From Sinimarinibacterium arenosum (GTDB taxonomy: Bacteria; Pseudomonadota; Gammaproteobacteria; Nevskiales; Nevskiaceae): a stretch of 64,000 nucleotides of DNA. Position numbers and translations under genes: made by a program. The stretch spans positions 372,001 through 436,000 of the forward strand of contig NZ_SUKF01000003.1 of NCBI RefSeq assembly GCF_005047655.1, read 5' to 3'. Under the pieces are notes generated by a model, which made no database searches, was not told the origin of the DNA, and was given only the letters and a program-made list of their open reading frames with translations. Within the stretch, counting starts at the first letter, position 1. Every line of letters begins with the position of its first letter. Shown here piece by piece: positions 16,136-28,321 of the stretch.

Positions 16136-17701
16136 GTGCCGATGAACTCGAGCCGTCTGCTCAGCATCGATGTGGGCACCCAGAGTGCGCGTGCGATCGT
16201 GTTCGACGCGCGGGGCCAGCTGCTGCGCAAGGCGCAGGAAATTTTTGAGCCCACCTATCGTTCACCGCAGCCGGGGTGGGCTGAACAGGACCCTGAGGTC
16301 TACTGGGCTGCGGTCGTGCGCTGCTGTCAGCGACTGTGGGTCCAGGGCGAGGTGCGGCCGGAGCAGATTTCCGCGATCAGCCTGACCACCCAGCGTGCCA
16401 CGATGGTCTGTGTCGGCGCAGACGGCGAAGTTCTGCGTCCGGCCATTGTCTGGCTGGACCAGCGCCGCTGCACTGACCCACCGAAGCTGTCGGCGCTTTG
16501 GCGTGGCGTGTTTCGCATGATCGGAGCGACGCCGCTGATCGAGCATTTGCAGCGAGAGGCGGATGCCAACTGGCTGGCACAGCACGAGCCGGAACTGTGG
16601 CGGCACACGACGCATTTCCTGCTGCTGTCCGGCTGGCTGACGCATCGCATGGTGGGCGAGTATGTCGACTCAACCGGCTGTCAGGTGGGTTTCATTCCAT
16701 TTGACTACCGCCGACATGACTGGGCCGCGCCAGGCGATTTCAAATGGCAGGCGCTGGCGGTTCGCCGCGAACAGCTGCCGAGCTTGCGGCCGCCTGGCAG
16801 CGTGCTCGGAACGCTGACCGCAGATGCCGCACGGGTGCTTGGGCTCCCAGTTGGAGTGCCGCTGATTGCCGCCGCGGCGGACAAGGCTTGCGAAGTGCTG
16901 GGCAGCGGCGTGTTGGAGCCCGATGTCGCGCAACTCAGCTTTGGCACGACGGCCACCATCAACACCACGCAGGCGCGTTACCTCGAAGTTCAGCGCATGC
17001 TGCCTCCTTATCCGGCGGCGCTGCCGGGCGCTTACAACACCGAGATCCAGATTTATCGGGGCTTCTGGATGGTGTCCTGGTTCAAGCGTGAATTCGCACA
17101 TCGCGAGCAGGCGTTGGCGGCCGAGCGTGGCGTCGCGGTCGAGGATCTGTTCGACGAATTGATCGGGCATGTGCCCCCAGGTTCGATGGGGCTGATGCTG
17201 CAGCCGTACTGGTCGCCTGGCGTGCGGGACCCGGGGCCGGAGGCCAAGGGCGCGATCATCGGATTTGGCGATGTGCATACACGCGCGCATTTCTATCGGG
17301 CGATTCTCGAAGGCCTGATCTACGGCCTGCGCGGCGGCAGCGAGCAGATCCAGAAACGCAGCGGCCAGCCGATCCGCCTGCTGCGCGTGGCAGGTGGCGG
17401 ATCGCAGTCGGATCAGGCCATGCAGATCACCGCAGATGTCTTCGGATTGCCGGCAGAGCGGCCGTCGATCTATGAAACGTCCGCCTTGGGCGCCGCCATC
17501 AATGCTGCCGTGGGGCTGGGCATTTATCCGGACTATGCAACGGCGGTGCAGGCGATGACCCGCGTGGGTGCGCGCTTCGAGCCGCGGCCCGAGGCCGTAG
17601 CGGTATACGACGCGCTGTACCGGGAAGTTTACGGGCGGATGTACGGCCGCCTACGGCCGCTGTATCACGCCATCCGGCGCATTACCGGATATCCGCCGTA
17701 G
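16136..17701 (+). CDS. FGGY-family carbohydrate kinase
   Basis: ATP-dependent sugar/polyol kinase. 521 residues with two actin-like domains: FGGY_N (about 5-265, LLSIDVGTQSARAIVFD phosphate-binding loop, WAEQDPEVYW, VWLDQRR with the catalytic-region Asp) and FGGY_C (about 275-480, LSFGTTATINT, VAGGGSQSDQAMQITADVFG). The substrate may be glycerol, dihydroxyacetone, xylulose or another polyol; residues alone do not decide. Its position 9 bases after glpD argues for a three-carbon substrate feeding glycerol 3-phosphate to GlpD, which is inference. It is the last gene of the module; the next genes are convergent. Confidence 0.88.
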   Translation: MPMNSSRLLSIDVGTQSARAIVFDARGQLLRKAQEIFEPTYRSPQPGWAEQDPEVYWAAVVRCCQRLWVQGEVRPEQISAISLTTQRATMVCVGADGEVLRPAIVWLDQRRCTDPPKLSALWRGVFRMIGATPLIEHLQREADANWLAQHEPELWRHTTHFLLLSGWLTHRMVGEYVDSTGCQVGFIPFDYRRHDWAAPGDFKWQALAVRREQLPSLRPPGSVLGTLTADAARVLGLPVGVPLIAAAADKACEVLGSGVLEPDVAQLSFGTTATINTTQARYLEVQRMLPPYPAALPGAYNTEIQIYRGFWMVSWFKREFAHREQALAAERGVAVEDLFDELIGHVPPGSMGLMLQPYWSPGVRDPGPEAKGAIIGFGDVHTRAHFYRAILEGLIYGLRGGSEQIQKRSGQPIRLLRVAGGGSQSDQAMQITADVFGLPAERPSIYETSALGAAINAAVGLGIYPDYATAVQAMTRVGARFEPRPEAVAVYDALYREVYGRMYGRLRPLYHAIRRITGYPP

Positions 17702-17718
17702 CGCCCCGACCGGTTGCC

Positions 17719-18069
17719 TCAGGTCGCCGTCTGCAGATTTTTCCACCACTGTCCCGAAATGACGAATCGCGGGAAGGTGATGAATTGCTCGGCGACGATA
17801 CGCTGCACGAAGTCCCAGGCGTTTGAAAACGGTTCCGGCTGAATCGCTTCGCGGTCATGCCCCAGGCCCTGGGCGAACAGGGCCAGCGCCATCAGCAACA
17901 CGCCGCCGAGTGCGGCGAACAGGCCTGAAAACAGCAACGCGCTCACAGCATTGATGGTGCCGAGCCAGAACAGCGGTACCGCAGCGATGTGGATCAGCAG
18001 GTTGATCCGATCCTGGTGGCGCTCGCTGTAGTCGGACCACTGTGCCTGCAGCAGTGCATCGAAATTCAT
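17719..18069 (-). CDS. DUF962 / Mpo1-like membrane protein
   Basis: Small inner-membrane protein of 116 residues. An N-terminal [30 protein letters not shown] segment with the conserved Asn and His of the DUF962 family is followed by two or three hydrophobic helices (about 25-75) and a C-terminal part with [23 protein letters not shown]. Yeast Mpo1 in this family is an Fe-dependent 2-hydroxy fatty acid dioxygenase; whether bacterial members share that activity is not known to me. Its ATG overlaps the queF stop codon (ATGA), so it is translationally coupled to queF. A longer reading to 18327 overlaps queF and is rejected. Confidence 0.8.
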   Translation of the reverse strand: MNFDALLQAQWSDYSERHQDRINLLIHIAAVPLFWLGTINAVSALLFSGLFAALGGVLLMALALFAQGLGHDREAIQPEPFSNAWDFVQRIVAEQFITFPRFVISGQWWKNLQTAT

Positions 18070-18488
18070 GGAGTGAACCCCGCTCCGGTTGGATCGACAT
18101 GCCAGGCCGACGGCGGCAGTTCGCCTTTCCAGGCTTTCTTCCGATGCTCGACGCTGACGTGGGTGTAAATGCCGCCGCGGACGTTGAAGACCGCGGTCAG
18201 GCGCATGAATCGCGGTTTGGTCGCTGCGACCAGGTCGTCGAGGATCTGGTTGGTCACGGCCTCGTGGAAACAGCCTTCGTCGCGGAAGCTCCAGAGGTAG
18301 AGCTTGAGCGACTTCAGCTCGATGCACTGCTTGTCGGCCACGTATTCCAGATACAGCGTGCCAAAATCAGGTTGACCGGTTTTCGGGCACAGGCAGGTGA
18401 ACTCCGGCATGCGCATGCGGATCGCGAAATCGCGGCCGGGCGCCGGGTTGGGGAAGGTCTCAAGGGTCTTGGTTGGCTGCGTAGACAT
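18066..18488 (-). CDS. queF: NADPH-dependent 7-cyano-7-deazaguanine reductase QueF (short type)
   Basis: Reduces preQ0 to preQ1 in queuosine biosynthesis. 140 residues, the single-domain (unimodular) type related to GTP cyclohydrolase I, unlike the 280-residue E. coli type. The catalytic Cys is in [13 protein letters not shown], the family motif reads [16 protein letters not shown] with FHE following, and RGGIYTHV is near the end. I start at ATG 18488 (MSTQPTK); a longer reading adds 10 residues. It is divergent from smc and overlaps the DUF962 gene by 4 bases. No preQ1 riboswitch is evident in the 123 bases upstream. Confidence 0.93.
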   Translation of the reverse strand: MSTQPTKTLETFPNPAPGRDFAIRMRMPEFTCLCPKTGQPDFGTLYLEYVADKQCIELKSLKLYLWSFRDEGCFHEAVTNQILDDLVAATKPRFMRLTAVFNVRGGIYTHVSVEHRKKAWKGELPPSAWHVDPTGAGFTP

Positions 18489-18611
18489 GCGCGCGGGTTC
18501 GGAAGTAATTGAAATCAATGGCAGATGATCCTGCCGCTCGGCATAATTTACACTACGCGACCTCCAATACTCATAACCAGCGTCCGCAGCAGGACGGGGC
18601 CCACATCACCC

Positions 18612-21600
18612 ATGCGTCTCTCGGGAATCAAACTCGCCGGGTTCAAGTCCTTCGTGGACCCGACCCAATTGCCGTTACCGGCCAATCTGACCGGTGTCGT
18701 GGGGCCCAATGGCTGCGGCAAGTCGAACATCATCGACGCGGTGCGCTGGGTGCTGGGCGAGACCAGCATGAAGAACCTGCGCTCCGCCGACAGCGAGGAC
18801 GTGATCTTCAATGGTTCGAAGACGCGCAAACCGGTCGGTCGCGCCTCGGTGGAGTTGATCTTCGACAACAGTGACGGCACCGTCGGCGGCGCTTATGCCG
18901 CGTACGCCGAGATCTCGGTGCGGCGCGAGCTGGTCCGCGACAACAGTTCGCAGTACTACCTCAACGGCAGCAAATGCCTGAAGCGAGACGTCACCGATCT
19001 GTTCCTCGGCACCGGACTGGGCGGCAAGAACCAGTACGCGATCATCGAACAGGGCATGGTCTCGCGCATGATCGAGGCCAAGCCGGAGGAACTGCGGCAG
19101 TGGCTGGAGGAAGCCGCCGGCATTTCCAAGTACAAGGATCGCCGCCGCGAAACCGAGTCGCGCATCAAGCAGACCCGTGAAAACCTGGCCCGTCTGAACG
19201 ACCTGCGCGGCGAGATCCAGCAGCGTGTCGAAGTGCTGGCCAAGCAGGCGGCCAATGCCGAGAAGTACAAGGAATTCAAATCTGGTGAGCGTCAGCTGCG
19301 GGCTGAGATCCTGGCGCTGCGGATGCGTCAGTTCGATGCCCAATGTGGGGGGCACGAATCGTCCATCATCGAGCTGGATCAGGCCCTGGAATCCGCGAAG
19401 CAACGCGTTTCGCAGTGTACTGATGCACGCATCGCTGCCGAGATCGAGAACAAGGCGCTGGGGCATACCCTCAACGCCGAGCAGTCCAAGGTCTACGAAG
19501 CCGAAGCGGCGCTGGCGCGGCAGGAGCAGAGCTTCCAGCACGCGCAGGAGCTCAAGCAGCTCAAGGCGCGCGAGCTGGACCAGATCAATCGTCAGTTGTC
19601 CGAGCTTGATGCGCGCCAGCAGCGCGAACAGCAGCGCCTGGAAGCAGCCGCACGCGAACTGGTCGAGCTCGAGCGTCGGGTCGATACCGCCGAGCGCAAC
19701 GAGGCCGACAGCCAGTCAGCGCTGATCGAGGCCGAGGATGGTGTGCATGAGGAACAGCGGCGCTGGGACGGTTTCGTCCAGGACGCCGAAACGCCGCTTT
19801 CGCAGACCGAGGCCGAGCGTGTCCGTGTACAGCAGCTGGAGCGCGCACGCTTCCAGGCCGACGAGCGTCTGAAGCGGCTGGAGGCTGAATGTGCGGCGCT
19901 GAATATCGATCCCGTCCAGCTCAGTCTGAGTGAGGCTGATCGCGAGCTGCAGTCGCTGACCGATGAGCTGAGTACCGCCGAAGAACGTTTGCGCACCATC
20001 GACGGCGATCTGCAGCAGGTGCGCGACGAGCGCACCGCGGCTGAAACCGCGCTGCACGAGACGCGCCAGTCCCTGCAGTCCGCGCGCGGCCGCATGGCCT
20101 CGCTGGAGACCTTGCAACAGGCTGCGCTGCGTCAGGATGACGCCGGCCTGAATCAGTGGCTGCAGCAGCAGCAACTGTCGCAGTGCCCGCGACTGGCAGA
20201 TGCGTTGCAGGTCGATGACGGCTGGGAGACCGCAGTCGAGCAGGTTCTTGGCGGGCTGCTGCAGGCGCCGCTGCTGCCGGACTATGGTCAGCGCGTGTCG
20301 ACGCTGCTGGAAGGGCCGAAGTCCGGTATTGCGGTGCTTTCGGACCAGGCGGGTCGTGGCAGCAATGGACTCGCGGCAAAAGTCAGCGGGCCGTTGGCGG
20401 TGCTGGATCTGCTGAATGGCATTCATGTTGCCGAGAATCTGACTGAAGCGGCAGCACTGGCGGCTTCACTGTCACCGGGCGAGTCAGTGATCACGCCGGA
20501 TGGCATCTGGAGCGGGCGTCAGTGGCGCCGCTATCCGCGCAGCGGCGACAACCAGGGCGGCGTCATTGCCCGCGGCCAGCTGCTCAAGCAGCTCAAGGCG
20601 CAGGTCGATTCGCAGCAGCAGCAGGTTCTGGAGCGCGAACAGGTTCTGGGTGAGCTGCGTGGCCGCACGCACGCGATGGAACAGGAGCGACGCGATACTG
20701 CCTCCAAGTTCGACCAGCTCCGTCATCGCCAGGCGCAGAAGCTGGCGTTCCGGCAGGCCCAGGCGGTACGGCTGGAACAGATGCTGTCGCGCGCCGAGGC
20801 GCTGGGCAGCGAGATTGACGGTCTCGATCAGGTACGCACGCAGCAGATCGACGAGCTGGAGCAGGCCCGCGGGCGTCTGCTGGCGATGGAACAGGTTGCG
20901 CAGGAATTGCGCGATCGTCGCACCCAGATGCAGCAGGAGCTGCAGAAGAAGCGCGATGCGGTTGGGCGCGCGCGTCTGGCGCTGACCCAGGCGCAGCAGG
21001 CGCGCAGCCAGCTTCAGGTTCAGCTGGCCGGGCAACGCAGTGCACAGGATGCAATGGCGCAGGCGCTGCAGGATATCGCCGCCAGCCGCGAGAACCTGCA
21101 GATCCGCAAGCTGGATGAAGAGCAGAACGCCGCCCAGCTGGATGCGCCGCTGACTGATCACGCCGAGCATGTCGAACAGGCGCGTGCCGCGGTCCAGCTG
21201 GCCCGCGAAGGCCTGCGTGCGATCCGCGAGCAGGTCGAGGCGACTGAACGCGCATTGCAGGCTGCGGTCCAGCAGGCACATGCGGCTGAAGTCGAAAAGG
21301 ATGCCGCGCTCGAACGCGTTCAGCAGGCGCGACTGGAATTCGAGAACCTGCGCGCACATCGCGAAAGTCTGGACGAGCAGATTGCCGAGACGGGCTTCGA
21401 GCGCGAAGCGCTGTTTGCGGGGCTTGCCGAGGAGGCCACGCTGCCGGACTGGGAAGACAGGCTGGCATCGATCACGCGCAGGATCGAGCGCCTTGGCGCG
21501 ATCAATCTGGCGGCAATCGAAGAGCTCGAAGAGGCGCGTGGGCGCGACAACTACCTGACCGAGCAGCATGACGACCTGCATCAGGCACTGGAGACGCTGG

Positions 21601-22117
21601 AGTCGGCCATCCACAAGATCGACACCGAGACCAAGGAACTGTTCAAGCAGACCTTCGACCGCGTCGATACCGTATTCCGCGACCGCTTCCCGAAATTGTT
21701 CGGCGGCGGCGAGGCGTACCTGGAGCTGACCGGCGACGACATGCTCAATACCGGTGTGCGTGTCATGGCGCGGCCGCCAGGCAAGCGCAATTCGACGATT
21801 CACCTGCTGTCAGGCGGTGAAAAGGCGATGACGGCAGTGGCGCTGCTGCTGGCGCTGTTCCAGCTCAATCCAGCGCCGTTCTGCCTGATGGACGAGGTCG
21901 ATGCGCCACTGGACGACGCCAACGTCGGCCGCTTCTGCGAAATCGTCAGAGAAATGTCGCAGAACGTCCAGTTCATTATCATTACCCACAACAAGATCAC
22001 GATGGAGCTGGCTCAGCAGCTGCACGGTGTGACCATGCAGGAACCCGGCGTCTCGCGCCTGGTCAGTGTGGACATCCAGAAGGCCGTCGAGTTGGCGACC
22101 GAGCAAGGAACACAAGA

Positions 22118-22121
<4 letters not shown>
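18612..22121 (+). CDS. smc: Chromosome segregation protein SMC
   Basis: ATPase core of the SMC-ScpAB condensin, which extrudes DNA loops and aligns chromosome arms. 1169 residues. The N-terminal ATPase half has Walker A GPNGCGKS at 31-38. Two very long Glu/Gln/Arg-rich coiled-coil arms (about 170-500 and 660-1000) flank a hinge (about 515-640). The C-terminal half has the ABC signature LLSGGEK at 1065-1071 and Walker B LMDEVD at about 1092-1097. Start ATG 18612 (MRLSGIKLAGFKSF); longer readings are not family-like. The partners scpA and scpB are at 30.1-31.9 kb. Many gammaproteobacteria use MukBEF instead; this organism has the SMC type. Confidence 0.97.
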
Positions 22122-25232
<3,111 letters not shown>

Positions 25233-25266
25233 ATCGATTGGTCACTGATGTGAGCAGAGGGGGCTG

Positions 25267-26439
25267 ATGATCGAGCCCGCGCGTCATCTGCTGGGTCTGC
25301 TGCTGGCGCACCCGCTGACTTCGTCGGCGGTGCTGCTGGCGTCGGCGCTGATCTGGGCAGTGCTGATGCATGTTCTGGTCGACGGAATCAACGGTGGGCG
25401 CCATCCCTGGCAGCGCAGATTACGGGCACGTCTGGGGGTTGCCCCGGGCAAGCGTCTGGGCGAGCTGCGCTGGATGCTGTGGTCGATGCATCTGGTGTTG
25501 TGGCCACTGGTCGCCTGGGCATTTCTGCATCTGTGGGGTCTGCATGACGAAGGGCAGAACATCGTCGAGAAGTTCTTTGACCGCGGCTTCACGCTCAGTG
25601 GACTGACGATCGTTCCTGGAAAGCTGTTGCTGGGTACCGTCTACTTTCTCGCGCTGCTGACCTTCACCCGCTGGCTCAAGCGCAAGATCGAGCACGACTG
25701 GCTGCCACTGACGGCGATCGAAGCCAACACACGGCAGTCGCTGGCAACGCTGTTCGGTTACGCGACGTTCCTGATTGCGGCACTGGTCGGCCTGACTGCT
25801 GCAGGGTTCGATTTCACCAAGCTGGCGATCGTCGCTGGTGCGTTGTCGGTGGGAATTGGTTTCGGACTGCAGAATATCGTCAACAACTTCGTCTCCGGTC
25901 TGATCATCCTGTTTGAACGACCGGTACGCATTGGGGATTACATTTTCGTCGGGGAGACCCAGGGTTTCGTACGCAAGATCCGCATTCGTGCGACCGAACT
26001 GGAAACCTGGGACCGCGAATCCGTGGTGGTGCCGAACTCCGACCTGCTGTCCAATCATCTGCGCAACCTGAATCTGCGTGACAGCTTCGGTCGGGTCATC
26101 GTCGGTGTCGGCGTGGCCTACGGATCCGACACGCTGAAGGTCAAGCAGGTGTTGCTGGATGTGGCCTGTGCGAACCCGCAGGTGATTCGCGACGGCGAGC
26201 TAGACGGGCTCAGCGGTCCGGGGATCTACTTCGTGAACTTCGGCGACAGTTCACTGGACTTCGAACTGCGTGCGTATATCCGTGCGGTGGACAAGCGACT
26301 CAGTGTCGCCAGCGAACTGCGCTTCGCCATTGATCAGGCGTTTCGCCAGAACCACATCGATATCCCGTTTCCGCAGCGCGATCTGTGGATGCGCAACGCA
26401 CCGCCATCAGCACCTGCCGCGCCAACCGACGGGATCTAG
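25267..26439 (+). CDS. MscS-family mechanosensitive ion channel
   Basis: Inner-membrane channel expected to open on hypo-osmotic shock. 390 residues. Several N-terminal hydrophobic helices (about 10-30, 70-90, 115-135, 160-175) precede the pore-lining TM3 region. The typical AGALSVGIGFGLQNIVNNFVSG-like segment at about 195-215 and ILFERPVRIGDYI are followed by the beta domain and a C-terminal mixed domain (about 275-375). The N-terminal extension before the MscS core is longer than in E. coli MscS (286 residues), which suggests a MscM-like variant. It lies 34 bases after ligA, perhaps in the same transcript. Confidence 0.9.
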   Translation: MIEPARHLLGLLLAHPLTSSAVLLASALIWAVLMHVLVDGINGGRHPWQRRLRARLGVAPGKRLGELRWMLWSMHLVLWPLVAWAFLHLWGLHDEGQNIVEKFFDRGFTLSGLTIVPGKLLLGTVYFLALLTFTRWLKRKIEHDWLPLTAIEANTRQSLATLFGYATFLIAALVGLTAAGFDFTKLAIVAGALSVGIGFGLQNIVNNFVSGLIILFERPVRIGDYIFVGETQGFVRKIRIRATELETWDRESVVVPNSDLLSNHLRNLNLRDSFGRVIVGVGVAYGSDTLKVKQVLLDVACANPQVIRDGELDGLSGPGIYFVNFGDSSLDFELRAYIRAVDKRLSVASELRFAIDQAFRQNHIDIPFPQRDLWMRNAPPSAPAAPTDGI

Positions 26440-26443
26440 CGCT

Positions 26444-26701
26444 TCAGACGCTGGCCTTGATCGACAGCGCGTGAATGTCACTCTGCATCAGCTCATCCAG
26501 TGCGGCATATACCGCACGATGGCATTGCACCGGGGTCATGCCGGCAAAGGCTGGGCTGCGTATCTCGACGCTAAAATGGCCTTTGCCGCTGCGCGCGCCG
26601 GCATGCCCGGCATGCAGGTGACTGTCGTCCTCGATCTGCAGCTGCGCCGGCTGAAAAGTTGCTTCCAGGGCAGCCCGGATGCGTTCGATGCGGTCGTTCA
26701 C
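26444..26701 (-). CDS. BolA family protein
   Basis: BolA-type KH-like fold of 85 residues; BolA proteins work with monothiol glutaredoxins in Fe-S trafficking, and some bind DNA. The visible family marks are the N-terminal DRIERIRAALEATFQPAQLQIEDDSHLHAGHAG, with the His residues used for cluster ligation, and RHRAVYAAL-like CHRAVYAALDELMQSDIHALSIKA at the end. It overlaps the YciI gene by 4 bases (translational coupling) and runs convergent to the MscS gene with a 4-base gap. The order yciB-yciI-bolA recurs in proteobacteria. Confidence 0.9.
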   Translation of the reverse strand: MNDRIERIRAALEATFQPAQLQIEDDSHLHAGHAGARSGKGHFSVEIRSPAFAGMTPVQCHRAVYAALDELMQSDIHALSIKASV

Positions 26702-26997
26702 GGCAGTGCCTTGATGAACGGCTCGACCACGACGCTGTCGAATACGCCGGCGCGCTGATAGGGATCCGCCGCAGCCCAGGCTTTGGCACTGGCCAGATCA
26801 TCGAACTCGGCAACGATCAGGCTGCCGGCGAAGCCGGCGTCGCCAGGATCGCTGGCGTCGATGCGTGGTCGCGGGCCGGCCATGACCAAGCGGCCCTGGT
26901 CGATCAGCTGTTGCAGATAGGCTACGTGTTCGGGGCGGGTCGCCCGACGCAGCGCCAGGCTGTCGGACCGGTCGTGGCCAAGAATCATGTAAAGCAC
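26698..26997 (-). CDS. YciI family protein
   Basis: Small cytosolic protein of 99 residues with the ferredoxin-like dimeric alpha/beta-barrel of the YciI/muconolactone isomerase-like group. It starts MLYMILGHDRSDSLALRRATRPEHVAYLQQL-like and carries the conserved His-Asp region and the SLIVAEFDDLASAKAWAAADPYQRAGVF motif. The biochemical role is unknown, although Haemophilus YciI was structurally described. It lies between yciB (6-base gap) and the bolA gene (4-base overlap), so it is part of one operon with both. Confidence 0.9.
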   Translation of the reverse strand: MLYMILGHDRSDSLALRRATRPEHVAYLQQLIDQGRLVMAGPRPRIDASDPGDAGFAGSLIVAEFDDLASAKAWAAADPYQRAGVFDSVVVEPFIKALP

Positions 26998-27003
26998 GCG
27001 CGG

Positions 27004-27537
27004 CTACTCCTCGGTCGGCAGATAGCGCTTCAGAAACGGGATGTGCGCCAGCAGGAAGGCAAACATCAGCGTCGTGAAACCAAAGGTCTTGACCTTGACC
27101 CAAGCAGCTTCAGAAAAGGCGTTGGCCACGTACAGGTTCAGCACCGCACAGAATGCAAAGAAGGCCGCCCAAGCCAGATTCACCCTGCGCCACACCGGTT
27201 CCGGCAGTTCGATCGCCTTCTGCGGCAGCCGTGCCATCAGCACCTTGTCGCCGATGAAGTGACTCGCCAGCAGCGCGATCGAGAAGATCGCGTAGATCAC
27301 CGTTGGCTTGTACTTGATGAACTCCGGATCGTGGATGTACAGCGTCAGGCCTCCGAGCCCGGCGGCGACCAGTGCGGTGACGAAATGCGTCTTGTGCAGA
27401 CGCTTTTCCTTGAACCAGTAAATCGCCACCAGCATAAACATCGACACGATCAGGACGGTCGTCGCGACGTAGATACCGTAGAGCGAGTAGGCGCCGAAAA
27501 ACAGCAGCGCCGGAGCGAAGTCGAGCAGCATATTCAT
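27004..27537 (-). CDS. yciB: Inner-membrane septation protein YciB
   Basis: Integral inner-membrane protein of 177 residues (also called intracellular septation protein A); linked in E. coli to envelope synthesis and cell elongation/division complexes. Five hydrophobic helices are visible (about 2-20, 22-40, 50-68, 78-95, 118-140, with one more near 150). Conserved segments are LLDFAPALLFFGAY, HDPEFIKYKPTVIY, and NLAWAAFFAFCAVLNLYVA. It heads the minus-strand yciB-yciI-bolA operon and is divergent from yciO, sharing a 101-base region. Confidence 0.94.
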   Translation of the reverse strand: MNMLLDFAPALLFFGAYSLYGIYVATTVLIVSMFMLVAIYWFKEKRLHKTHFVTALVAAGLGGLTLYIHDPEFIKYKPTVIYAIFSIALLASHFIGDKVLMARLPQKAIELPEPVWRRVNLAWAAFFAFCAVLNLYVANAFSEAAWVKVKTFGFTTLMFAFLLAHIPFLKRYLPTEE

Positions 27538-27638
27538 GCGGCTATTGTACGGGCTGGCGAGGGCGGTGGCTGGCGTCGATCAGCGAGCCGGGGCGTGCGA
27601 GGGTAGAATGCACGCTCCTCGCGAACCGATGAAATCCA

Positions 27639-28262
27639 GTGGCCGACTGGTACGAGCTGCACCCGCAGAATCCGCAGAAGCGCCTGCTGGCGCAGATTGC
27701 CGTGCGCGTGCGCCAGGGCGCCGTCATTGCCTATCCGACTGACTCCTGCTACGCGCTGGGCTGTCACCTGGACGACAAGGATGCGGCGGCGCGGCTGCGC
27801 AAAATCCGTGACTTCGACAAGCATCACCAGTTCACGCTGGTCTGCCGCGACCTGTCCGAGATCGCAACCTATGCGCGCGTCGACAATCAGCAGTTCCGCC
27901 TGCTGAAGACCTTGACACCGGGGCCCTACACCTTCGTGCTGCAGGCGACCAAGGAATTGCCGCGACGGGTTGCGCACGAACGCCGCAAAACTATCGGCAT
28001 CCGCATTCCCGAGCATGTCATTGCGCAGCAGCTGCTGGAAACGCTCGGTGAGCCGCTGATTTCCTGCACCCTGCAGTTTCCGGGGGAGCAGGAGCCGGTC
28101 AGCGATCCCTCCGATTGGCGCGAGCAGCTGGATCGCAGCGTGGATGTGGTCATCGAAGGCGGTTCCTGCGGCACTGAGCCCACTACGGTGCTGGATCTCA
28201 GCGAAGGCGAGGTCACCGTCATGCGCGAAGGCAAGGGCGACGTTTCCCGGATCAGCCTGTAG
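27639..28262 (+). CDS. yciO: YciO/YrdC/Sua5 family protein
   Basis: Member of the threonylcarbamoyl-AMP synthase family, 207 residues of the YciO branch, whose role in tRNA t6A formation is not secure; true TsaC/Sua5 may be encoded elsewhere. The nucleotide-binding YrdC fold shows GAVIAYPTDSCYALGC (about 27-42), the KIRDFDKHHQFTLVC region, GPYTFVLQAT and KTIGIRIPEH. Start GTG at 27639. The neighbourhood (yciB, site-2 protease, trpS, scpAB, rluB) is the one in which yciO is found in gammaproteobacteria, supporting the YciO assignment. Confidence 0.88.
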   Translation: MADWYELHPQNPQKRLLAQIAVRVRQGAVIAYPTDSCYALGCHLDDKDAAARLRKIRDFDKHHQFTLVCRDLSEIATYARVDNQQFRLLKTLTPGPYTFVLQATKELPRRVAHERRKTIGIRIPEHVIAQQLLETLGEPLISCTLQFPGEQEPVSDPSDWREQLDRSVDVVIEGGSCGTEPTTVLDLSEGEVTVMREGKGDVSRISL

Positions 28263-28309
28263 CGTCGGCCGCTTCCATATCCGCCCTCCGGTCGGGCTTC
28301 CGTCGCCGG

Positions 28310-28315
28310 TATAAT
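28310..28315 (+). promoter_or_regulatory. Consensus -10 hexamer just before the site-2 protease start
   Basis: A perfect TATAAT at 28310-28315 lies only 6 bases before the ATG at 28322, in a 59-base gap. No good -35 is present 16-18 bases upstream. The spacing would place the first transcribed base at or near the start codon, as in leaderless mRNAs. Confidence 0.45.
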
Positions 28316-28321
28316 GCGCAG

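Noticed and set aside
18489-18611. preQ1 riboswitch in the queF leader
   Set aside because: I looked for the conserved preQ1-I core and the A-rich 3' segment and did not see them on the minus strand.
20484-21803. 439-residue minus-strand frame within smc
   Set aside because: Shadow of the coiled-coil region; composition reflects the repeated Gln/Leu/Arg codons of smc.
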